NCBI RefSeq assembly: GCF_900104255.1
Contig: NZ_FNKZ01000001.1
Location: 2,138,001 to 2,202,000, forward strand
Length of the DNA: 64,000 bases
DNA from: Pseudoxanthomonas sp. CF385
GTDB lineage: Bacteria; Pseudomonadota; Gammaproteobacteria; Xanthomonadales; Xanthomonadaceae
Direction: 5' to 3'
Shown: positions 27,651 to 35,940 of the stretch, piece after piece
Layout of the letters: each line of letters begins with the position of its first letter
How positions within the stretch are numbered: position 1 is the first letter of the stretch
Notes under the pieces: model-generated
Databases searched by the model: none
Seen by the model: only the letters and a program-made list of their open reading frames with translations
Told to the model about the DNA's origin: nothing
Program-made: the position numbers and the translations under genes

Positions 27651-30600
27651 CAGGGCTCTCCACAGGGGCTGTCAGGGCAGGCGGCGGCGGGCGCCTCTTG
27701 CGGGGGTGGCAAGGGCGCCTGCACCCCGAAGTCGAACCTCGCCGGCACGCCGGGCGTGATGCGCAGGACGCGCGGGTTCTCGGTGGTAAAGCGACTGCCA
27801 GGCGGCAGCGTGGCGACGTCGACCTTCAGCAGGAAGTTGCGCCCCCGCGCCCAGCGACCGCCGCCGATACCGGTGATATGGAAGCGCCCGTACGGGTCGG
27901 TTTCGGTGATCAGGCCTTCGACCGACACCACGCGCACGCCGGCCAGGCCGCGTTCGCCCGGATCCTGGAGGCCGTCGCCATCGACGTCGTGGAAGACCGT
28001 GCCGATGATCAGGCTGTCCTCGAGCAACGGATCGCCCATTACCTGGACATCGGCAGTGGCTTCGTTGCTGATCGTCGCTCCGTCGGCGTCACGCATCACC
28101 GCACGGTTGGTGTGCACGCCTGGGCCGACGCCGGCCCCCACGCGCAGGGCATAAGTCACCGTCGCCCGCTCACCGATCGGGATGTCGAGCGCGTCGATGC
28201 GGAACGGCCGCGCGATCGCCGGTGCGCCGGTGGCGTCGGCATCGCCGACCTGGATCGAGCCCGCCACTACGGCGAAACCCGGCGGCAGGCTGTCGATCAG
28301 CGTCACCTGCATCGCATCGACGTCGCCGACATTGTCGATGACGATGGTGTAGCGGACGATGTCGCCGATGCGCGCCGTGCGCTGCGCCGCGGTCTTGGCC
28401 ACGCGCAACACCGCGGGCGCGGCTTCCACGTCGATCACCACGTCGGCTTCGGCGCAGACGGCGTTCGGCACCGACACATCGCAGACGCGATAGCCGAATC
28501 GGTCCTGGCCGGCGAAGCCGTCCGCGGCGACGTAGGTGCACGTACCCTCGGCGCAGGTCGCCTCGCCGTGTGCGGGCGGACGGACGACCGAGAGCGACGC
28601 CGGATCGAGGGGCGCATGGCTGACGGTGTCGTTCGCCAATACGGGGATGACGGTGATGCGCGTGCGCGTGCGCATCTGGTCGTCCGTCGCGGTCACCGTG
28701 TTCGGCAGCACGGTGACGGTCACCGTCGCGGTGGCGCAGTTGTCGGGGGCCGCCAGTTCGCACACCGTGTACTGGAAGCCGTCCTGGCCGCTGAAATACT
28801 GGGCCGGCGTGTAGAGCAGGCTGCCGTCCGGCTGCACGACCACGGTGCCGTTGGCGGGCGGCTGCGAGACCGCCACGACGACCCGTGCCGGATCGGGCGC
28901 GGTCCCGGCGAACGTATCGTTGGCGAGCACCGCGAGCGACAGGGATTCACCCTGCGGCGTCTGCGCCGTGTCGTCCGCCACCGCGAGGGTCGTGGCGAGA
29001 ACGACGACCGTGACGGTCGCGGTGTCGCAGTGACCGGGAGTCAGGGCATCGCAGAGGCTGTAGACCAGCGTGTAGGTACCGCCCGGTGTTCCCGCCGCGA
29101 CGTCGACGGTACCGTCCGCCTGCAGGCTCAGCGGCCCCGCCGTGACCGGCGCCAGCACGATGCGCTCCGGCACGACCGGCGCGCCGTCGTAGAGATCGTT
29201 GGCGAGCACGTTGACGACGTCCGGCACGCCCACTCCGCCCGGCAGGGGAGCCGGGGCATCGTCGACGGCATCCAGGCTCGGCAGGGCGACCGTGACCGTG
29301 GCGTTGGCGTCATCGCAGTTGCCGCTGTTGAGCCGTTCGCACAGGCGATAGACCAGCGTGTAGGTGCCGCCGGGCGTATTCGGTGCGACGTTGACGGCAC
29401 CGCTGGCTGGATCGAGCTGCACATTCGCATGCGTACTCGATACCTGGCTCAGCACGATCTGGCCCGGCTGCACCGCGGCACCCGCCAACGTGTCGTTGGC
29501 AGCGACGTTGGCGATGGCCTGGCCGCCCGACGCGGTGCCCACCGGTGCGGACGCGGTATCGTCGACGGCATCGATCGCCGCCGCAGCGACGGTGACGGTG
29601 ACCGTCGCCTGATCGCAGTTGGCAGGATTCAATGCTTCGCAGATGCGATAGGTCGCGCTGTACGTCCCGGCCATGGTCCCGGCCACCACGTCCACGCGAC
29701 CGTCGGCGTGCACGATCAGGACCGGGGAGGCGTTGACCACGGACAGTGTCACCTGGCCTGCACTCGGCGCCAGGCCGGCCAGCGTGTCGTTGTCCAGCAC
29801 GTTCACCACCGACGGCGCGCCGGTGATGCCATCGACGGGGCCGGCCGTGTCGTCCATCGCATCGATGGCCGCCGCCGTGATCGCGACGATCGCCAGCGCT
29901 TCCACGCAGTTCGCCGGCTCCGCCTGTTCGCAAGCCCGGTAGCGCAGCGAATAGTTGTTGGCCGCCGTGCCGGGCGCCACGTTCACCGCGCCCGAGCCGA
30001 GATCGAGCACCACACCGGCGCTCGCCGACGGCGTGACCACGGACAGCGAGACCTGCGCCGTGGTGGGGGGAGCCCCCGCAAGGGTGTCGTTGGCCAGCAC
30101 GCTGGCGATGGCGACGCCGCCGCTGCGCCCATCCGCGCTGCCGGTATCGTTGGCCGCAGCGAGGGGACTGGGACCGCTCGCCACGGCGACCGTCACCGAG
30201 GCGGTGTCGCAGATCGACGGCGCGGCGCGCGCGCAGACCGTGTAGTTGCCCGTGTACGTACCGGCAGGCGTGCCGGCGAGTACGCGCAGGTCGCCATTCG
30301 GTTCGAGCGCCAGATGGCTGTCGAACACGCCGCCCCAGAAGGCGGTGACGACATTCGGCGCGCCGCCATTGAGCGTGTCGTTGCCGAGCACATTGCCGAC
30401 CAGGGCGCCTGCCATGCCGCTGGCCAGGCTGAAGGTGTCGTCCTGGGCGTCCACGCGCACGACCTGCACGGCGACGGTGGCCGTATCGCAGTTGCCCGGA
30501 TCGCCGGCGTCGCACAGCGTGTAGGTGGCGGAGTAGGTACCGGCGGACGCATTGGGGGCGATCGACACCACGCCGGCGGGGGAGATCGAAAGCGGGGCGG

Positions 30601-33600
30601 CCGCCGTGCTCGCCAGGGTGAAGGCCGCGGCGTTGATCGGTGCACCGTTCACCGTATCGTTGCCGAGCACGTTACCGAGGTTGGCATTGCCGGCGGCGCC
30701 ATCGACCGGACCGAAGGCATCGTCCACCGCATTCAATGCCGCGGTGACGGTGACGCTGACCGAGATGCCGGCCCCGTCGCAGGAGGAAGGCAGCGACACC
30801 TGGCAGATCTGGTAGCTGGCGGTGTAGGTACCTGCAGGCGTGCCCGCCGCGACGGTGACCGTGCCGTCCGTACCGATGCTCAACGGTCCGCTGCTGGTCG
30901 GCGTCAGCGTCACCGCACCGGCGGCGAACGGCGCACCGTCCAGGCGATCGTTGGTGAGCACGTTGCCGGCCACGCCCCCCAGACCGCCGTTGACCGGGCC
31001 GAGTGCGTCGTCATCGGCGACCAGCGTGGTGACCGCGATGACGACCTGGGCGCTGTCGCAATTCGCGGGGTTCAACACTTCGCACAGCTGGTAGCCGGCG
31101 ACGTAGGAACCGGCCGCGGTGCCTGCCGCCACGCTGACACTGCCGTCGGCCGCGATGGTGACCGGTCCGGCATTGGCCGGCGTCAGCACGACCTGGCCGG
31201 CGGTGACCGCTGCCCCGTTGAGGGTGTCGTTGGCGAGCACGTTGCCGGAGGCGGTGCCACCGGCGGCGCCGTCGACCGGGCCGAGCGCATCGTCGTTGGC
31301 GGCCAGTGCGCCTGCGCCGACGGTGATGCTGACGGTGGCGGTATCGCAGATCGTCGGCTGTGCGACCTGGCAGGCCTGGTAGCCGCCGGTGAGCGTGCCG
31401 GCCGGCGTACCGGGCGCGATGCTGATGCTGCCGTCGGGCGCGATGACGAAGCCGGGCGCACCGCCGGTCTGGGTGACCGTGACCGTGGTGGCCGTCGCCG
31501 GCGAACCATCGACGACGTCGTTCGCCAGCACATTGCCTGCCAGGCCGCCCGGTGCGGACGGGCCCAAGGTGTCGTCGCTGGCCAGCATCGACGCCACCAC
31601 GACGGTCAAGGTGGCGCTGTCGCAGTTGCCCGGGTTAGCTGTTTCGCAGAGTTGATAGCTGCCGCCGTAGACGCCGGCTGCCGTGCCCGCAGGTACCGAC
31701 ACGGTGCCATCGGCCGCGATGACGAGCGGCGCACCGGCCGTGCTGGTGAGCGTCACGCTGCCGGGCACGACGGCCACGCCATCGAGCGTATCGTTGCCGA
31801 GCACGTTACCGAGATTGGCGTTGCCGGCGGCGCCATCGACCGGACCGAAGGCGTCGTCCACCGCATTCAGTGCCGCGGTGACGGTGACGCTGACCGAGAT
31901 GCCGGCCCCGTCGCAAGAGGAAGGCAGCGACACCTGGCAGATCTGGTAGCTGGCGGTGTAGGTACCTGCAGGCGTGCCCGCCGCGACGGTGACCGTGCCG
32001 TCAGCACCGATGCTCAACGGTCCGCTGCTGGTCGGCGTCAGCGTCACCGTACCGGCGGCGAAGGGCGCACCGTCCAGACGATCGTTGGTGAGCACGTTGC
32101 CGGCCACGCCCCCCAGACCGCCGTTGACCGGGCCGAGTGCGTCGTCATCGGCGACCAGCGTGGTGACCGCGATGACGACCTGGGCGCTGTCGCAATTCGC
32201 GGGGTTCAACACTTCGCACAGCTGGTAGCCGGCGACGTAGGAACCGGCCGCGGTGCCTGCCGCCACGCTGACACTGCCGTCGGCCGCGATGGTGACCGGT
32301 CCGGCATTGGCCGGCGTCAGCACGACCTGGCCGGCGGTGACCGCTGCCCCGTTGAGGGTGTCGTTGGCGAGCACGTTGCCGGAGGCGGTGCCACCGGCGG
32401 CGCCGTCGACCGGGCCGAGCGCATCGTCGTTGGCGGCCAGTGCGCCTGCGCCGACGGTGATGCTGACGGTGGCGGTATCGCAGATCGTCGGCTGTGCGAC
32501 CTGACAGGCCTGATAACCGCCGGTGAGCGTGCCGGCCGGCGTACCAGGCGCGATGCTGATGCTGCCGTCGGGCGCGATGACGAAGCCGGGCGCCCCGCCG
32601 GTCTGGGTGACCGTGACCGTGGTGGCCGTCGCCGGCGAACCATCGACGACGTCGTTCGCCAGCACATTGCCTGCCGGGCCGCCCGGTGCGGACGGGCCCA
32701 AGGTGTCGTCGATCGCACCCATCGTCGCCACGCGCACATTGACCACGGCGGCATCGCAGTTGTCCGGTGCTGCGGTTTCGCAGATCTGGTAGCCCGCGAG
32801 ATACGTCCCGGGCACGGCATTGGCCGCGATGCCGATCGTGCCGTCGGCCGCGATCGTCACCGGTGCGGTCGCCGCGCTGAGGACGATCACGCTGCCAGGC
32901 GCGACCGCCGCACCATTGAACGTATCGTTGGTCAGCGCGTTGCCCGCATTGGCGCTCCCCGCCGTGCCGTCGACGAGAAGGGGACCATCGTCGTTCGCCG
33001 CCAGTGTGGCCGCGACGCGGACGTTGACCGTCAGGGTCGCGACATCGCAGTTCGCCGGGTTGGCGGTTTCGCAGATCTGGTAGCTGCCGCCGTAGATGCC
33101 GGCGGGCGTGCCGGCCGGTATCGAGAGCGTGCCATCGGCCGCCAGCGCGATCGGTGCGGCGGACTGGTTGATCAGGGTGACGCTGCCGGCGGCGACGGCC
33201 ATGCCGTCCATCGTGTCGTTGCTCAGGACGTTGCCGACGTTCGTGCTGCCGGCGGCACCGTCGATGGGGCCGAAGGTGTCGTCCACCGCATTGAGCGCCG
33301 CGTTGACGATGACGATCACCGACACGCTCGCGCCGTTGCAGACGGTCGGCGACGCCGTCTGGCAGATCTGGTAGGTGGCGGTGTAGGTGCCGGCGGGGGT
33401 ACCTGCCGCGACATGCACGTTGCCATCGGCGCCGATGGTCAGCGGCCCGGTGTTGGCCGCCGACAGCACCACCTCCGTCGAGGAGGGCGGCGCGCCGTCG
33501 AGACGGTCGTTGGCGAGGACATTGCCCGCCACGCCGCCGGTGTCGCCATTGACCGGCCCGAGGTTGTCGTCGGCCGCCGTCAGCGTGGTCACTTCCACCG

Positions 33601-35911
33601 TGACCTGGGCGGCGTCGCAGTTGGCCGGGTTCAGGGCTTCGCAGACCTGATAACCCGCCACATAGGTGCCGGCGGGCGTAGTCGCGGCAACGGCCACACT
33701 GCCATCGGTGGCGATGGAGATCGGGCCCGCGTTGGCGGGCACCAGCACGACATCGCCACCGGCGACAGCCGCACCGTTGAGCGTGTCATTGGCCAGCACG
33801 TTGCCCGTGGCGGTACCGCCGCTGACGCCATTCACCGGGCCGAGCGCGTCGTCCGCGGCGATCAGCGTGCCCGCGGCGACCGTGATGCTGACGGTGGCGG
33901 TATCGCAGATCGTCGGCTGTGCGATCTGGCAGGCCTGGTAACTGCCGGTGAGCGTGCCCGCGGCCGTGCCGGCGGCGATGCTCACGCTGCCATCCACGGC
34001 GATCACGAAGCCGGGGGTGCCTGCGGTCTGGGTGACGACCGTGGTGCCCGCGGTCGCCGGCGCGCCGTCGACGAAGTCGTTCGCCAGCACATTGCCCCCG
34101 ACCGTGCCGGGCAGGGCAGGGCCCAGCGTATCCGCGGAGGCGGCGAGCGTGGCCACGGCGACCGTCACGGTGGCCGTCGCGCAGTTGTCCGGCATGGCGG
34201 TTTCGCATATCCGGTAGGCCGGCGTATAGCTGCCGGCGGGCGTGCCCGCCGCGACCGCCACCGTGCCATCGGTGCCGATCGTCACCGGCCCCGCATTGGT
34301 CGGCGTCAGGATGACCTGTCCCGCGGTGATGCCGCCGCCATTGAGCGTGTCGTTGCCGAGTACGTTGCCGATGTTGGCCGCGCCGGTGGCGCCGTTCACT
34401 CCACCGTAGGCGTCATCGTTGGCGGCGAGCGCGCCGGGCGCCACCACGGTGACCTGCACCGTCGCGCTGTCGCAGACCGTGGGCGCATCGGCATAGCACA
34501 GCGTGTAGGACGCGCTGTGCACGCCGGCCGCGGTGGCGGGCGGCACGGTGACGCTGCCATCGGCGGCGAACACGACCTGCGCGGTGCTGCCACCCGTGAA
34601 CGTCACCACGCCGGGCGCGGGCGGCGAACCACCGCCTGCGTCATCGTTGTCCAGCACATTGATCACGGCGACCGCGCCGGTACTGCCGTTGACCGGCCCG
34701 GCGCTATCGTCGTTGGCCAGGAGCGCGGGCAACACGCGCACGCTGGCGCTGGCCGTATCGCAGTTCGTCGGTTGTGCGGTTTCGCAGATCTGGTAACCCG
34801 CGCTGTACACCCCGGCGGGCGTGCCCGGTGCCAGCGTGGCGCTGCCGTCGGCGGCGATCTGCAGCGGCCCCGTGTTGGCAGCGGTCAAGGTGACCGTTCC
34901 CACGGCAGGCGCGCCATTGAGGCTGTCGTTCGCCAATACGTTAAAACCGGGCGAAGCGGCACCGCTGGCGCGGGGCGGCAATACGTCGTCGAGAGCATCG
35001 ACGGTAGCGGACGCGTTGACGGATACGGTCACCTGCGCCGTCGCGCAGTTGGCGGGATCGGCGCTCTCGCAAATCTGGTAACTGGCGGTGTAGGTGCCGG
35101 TCGGCGTGCCGGCGGCGACATCGACGGCGCCGTTGGGCTGGATGATCAACGGCAAGGCCGGCGGTGCCGTCAGGACGACCTGGGCCGGCGTCACCGCGAC
35201 GCCGGCCAGCGTGTCGTTGCTGAGCACATTGACGACGTCGGCCTGGCCGGGGGTGCCGTCGATGGGGCCGGCAGTGTCGTCGAACGCGACGAGGGCACGC
35301 GGAACCACGGGGATGCCGGGCGTGGTCGCGCTGTTGTCGCCAGGCGTGGGATCGCTCGTCCCCGCGGGTGGCGTGATCGTCGCGGTATTGGCACCGATGG
35401 TCGCAGGCGTGAGTGAGGGTGCCACGGCCGTGATCTGCACCACGAGCGATCCGCCCGCGGCGATGTTCGCGTTCAACGCGACATTGCCGCTGCCGCTTGC
35501 GACACCGCAGGAAGATCCTGCGCTGGCCGTACATGTCCAGCTCGCGCCCGTCAGTTGGGCCGGGACGATATCGGCGATCGTGGCACCGAGCGCAGCGGAT
35601 GGCCCCGCGTTCGCGACATCGATGCGGTAGCTCACGGTGCCGCCCGCAGTCACCGGCGACGCGCCGGTCACGGACTTCTGCACGCTCAACGCCGCGACGG
35701 CGGCGAGCGTGTTGGTATCCGTACCGCTGTTGTTGCCGGTATCCGGATCCGTCACGCCACTGGCGGGCGTCGCGGTCGCCGTGTTGCCGAGGCTGCCGGG
35801 ATAGCTCTGCGACCATGCGGGCACGGCCCCGGCCAGCAGCACCATCATCCCCACACCCCGGAGGAGGTGATGGAGGGATGTACGTGCGGCAGTCGCGGCG
35901 GTGTCGTCCAT
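27650..35911 (-). CDS. Giant secreted protein of 24 Cys-paired Ig-like repeats with DUF11 and SdrD-B-like domains
   Basis: The product is 2753 aa. A signal peptide ends AWS-QS near residue 35. A DUF11 domain (about 70-190) precedes 24 repeats of about 85-95 residues, each with the pattern DD-x-x-GP-x-x-G, NVLANDTLNG, a V-x-L-T strand, ADGSVSVAAGTPAGTY, and YQICE-x(5)-NCD-x-A. The two cysteines per repeat probably form a disulfide. A second DUF11 domain (about 2480-2590) follows, then one SdrD-B-like domain (VFHDVDGDGLQDPGE; calcium-type DxDxDG) and a Pro-rich tail with two Cys. No RTX or LPXTG signal is visible. Inferred to be a long stalk-like adhesin displayed through the barrel protein encoded next. 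The repeat region carries a 1134-bp internal duplication. Confidence 0.85.
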   Translation of the reverse strand: MDDTAATAARTSLHHLLRGVGMMVLLAGAVPAWSQSYPGSLGNTATATPASGVTDPDTGNNSGTDTNTLAAVAALSVQKSVTGASPVTAGGTVSYRIDVANAGPSAALGATIADIVPAQLTGASWTCTASAGSSCGVASGSGNVALNANIAAGGSLVVQITAVAPSLTPATIGANTATITPPAGTSDPTPGDNSATTPGIPVVPRALVAFDDTAGPIDGTPGQADVVNVLSNDTLAGVAVTPAQVVLTAPPALPLIIQPNGAVDVAAGTPTGTYTASYQICESADPANCATAQVTVSVNASATVDALDDVLPPRASGAASPGFNVLANDSLNGAPAVGTVTLTAANTGPLQIAADGSATLAPGTPAGVYSAGYQICETAQPTNCDTASASVRVLPALLANDDSAGPVNGSTGAVAVINVLDNDDAGGGSPPAPGVVTFTGGSTAQVVFAADGSVTVPPATAAGVHSASYTLCYADAPTVCDSATVQVTVVAPGALAANDDAYGGVNGATGAANIGNVLGNDTLNGGGITAGQVILTPTNAGPVTIGTDGTVAVAAGTPAGSYTPAYRICETAMPDNCATATVTVAVATLAASADTLGPALPGTVGGNVLANDFVDGAPATAGTTVVTQTAGTPGFVIAVDGSVSIAAGTAAGTLTGSYQACQIAQPTICDTATVSITVAAGTLIAADDALGPVNGVSGGTATGNVLANDTLNGAAVAGGDVVLVPANAGPISIATDGSVAVAATTPAGTYVAGYQVCEALNPANCDAAQVTVEVTTLTAADDNLGPVNGDTGGVAGNVLANDRLDGAPPSSTEVVLSAANTGPLTIGADGNVHVAAGTPAGTYTATYQICQTASPTVCNGASVSVIVIVNAALNAVDDTFGPIDGAAGSTNVGNVLSNDTMDGMAVAAGSVTLINQSAAPIALAADGTLSIPAGTPAGIYGGSYQICETANPANCDVATLTVNVRVAATLAANDDGPLLVDGTAGSANAGNALTNDTFNGAAVAPGSVIVLSAATAPVTIAADGTIGIAANAVPGTYLAGYQICETAAPDNCDAAVVNVRVATMGAIDDTLGPSAPGGPAGNVLANDVVDGSPATATTVTVTQTGGAPGFVIAPDGSISIAPGTPAGTLTGGYQACQVAQPTICDTATVSITVGAGALAANDDALGPVDGAAGGTASGNVLANDTLNGAAVTAGQVVLTPANAGPVTIAADGSVSVAAGTAAGSYVAGYQLCEVLNPANCDSAQVVIAVTTLVADDDALGPVNGGLGGVAGNVLTNDRLDGAPFAAGTVTLTPTSSGPLSIGADGTVTVAAGTPAGTYTASYQICQVSLPSSCDGAGISVSVTVTAALNAVDDAFGPVDGAAGNANLGNVLGNDTLDGVAVVPGSVTLTSTAGAPLVIAADGTVSVPAGTAAGVYGGSYQLCETANPGNCDSATLTVVVASMLASDDTLGPSAPGGLAGNVLANDVVDGSPATATTVTVTQTGGAPGFVIAPDGSISIAPGTPAGTLTGGYQACQVAQPTICDTATVSITVGAGALAANDDALGPVDGAAGGTASGNVLANDTLNGAAVTAGQVVLTPANAGPVTIAADGSVSVAAGTAAGSYVAGYQLCEVLNPANCDSAQVVIAVTTLVADDDALGPVNGGLGGVAGNVLTNDRLDGAPFAAGAVTLTPTSSGPLSIGTDGTVTVAAGTPAGTYTASYQICQVSLPSSCDGAGISVSVTVTAALNAVDDAFGPVDGAAGNANLGNVLGNDTVNGAPINAAAFTLASTAAAPLSISPAGVVSIAPNASAGTYSATYTLCDAGDPGNCDTATVAVQVVRVDAQDDTFSLASGMAGALVGNVLGNDTLNGGAPNVVTAFWGGVFDSHLALEPNGDLRVLAGTPAGTYTGNYTVCARAAPSICDTASVTVAVASGPSPLAAANDTGSADGRSGGVAIASVLANDTLAGAPPTTAQVSLSVVTPSASAGVVLDLGSGAVNVAPGTAANNYSLRYRACEQAEPANCVEALAIVAITAAAIDAMDDTAGPVDGITGAPSVVNVLDNDTLAGLAPSAGQVTLSVVNASPVLIVHADGRVDVVAGTMAGTYSATYRICEALNPANCDQATVTVTVAAAAIDAVDDTASAPVGTASGGQAIANVAANDTLAGAAVQPGQIVLSQVSSTHANVQLDPASGAVNVAPNTPGGTYTLVYRLCERLNSGNCDDANATVTVALPSLDAVDDAPAPLPGGVGVPDVVNVLANDLYDGAPVVPERIVLAPVTAGPLSLQADGTVDVAAGTPGGTYTLVYSLCDALTPGHCDTATVTVVVLATTLAVADDTAQTPQGESLSLAVLANDTFAGTAPDPARVVVAVSQPPANGTVVVQPDGSLLYTPAQYFSGQDGFQYTVCELAAPDNCATATVTVTVLPNTVTATDDQMRTRTRITVIPVLANDTVSHAPLDPASLSVVRPPAHGEATCAEGTCTYVAADGFAGQDRFGYRVCDVSVPNAVCAEADVVIDVEAAPAVLRVAKTAAQRTARIGDIVRYTIVIDNVGDVDAMQVTLIDSLPPGFAVVAGSIQVGDADATGAPAIARPFRIDALDIPIGERATVTYALRVGAGVGPGVHTNRAVMRDADGATISNEATADVQVMGDPLLEDSLIIGTVFHDVDGDGLQDPGERGLAGVRVVSVEGLITETDPYGRFHITGIGGGRWARGRNFLLKVDVATLPPGSRFTTENPRVLRITPGVPARFDFGVQAPLPPPQEAPAAACPDSPCGEP
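30652..31577 (-). repeat. Internal duplication, copy 2 in gene order
   Basis: About 926 bp almost identical to 31786-32711, at a constant offset of 1134 bp (378 codons, four Ig-like repeats). Differences are scattered single bases, for example in the codons around 30700 versus 31834. Together with 31578-31785 it forms one four-repeat unit of the giant gene. Confidence 0.9.
31786..32711 (-). repeat. Internal duplication, copy 1 in gene order
   Basis: Partner of 30652-31577, same strand, same reading frame, offset exactly 1134 bp at both ends, so no frameshift resulted. Covers repeats 10-13 of the giant protein while the other copy covers 14-17. Confidence 0.9.
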
Positions 35912-35940
35912 GCAGAGCCTCGCGATGACGGGAAAGTCGA

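Noticed and set aside
27530..35416. A 2628-residue open frame antisense to the giant repeat gene
   Set aside because: It mirrors the repeat gene's GC-rich codons, lacks signal or domain features, and is His/Arg/Asp-rich like other antisense shadows here. The minus-strand frame has signal peptide, domains and operon structure.
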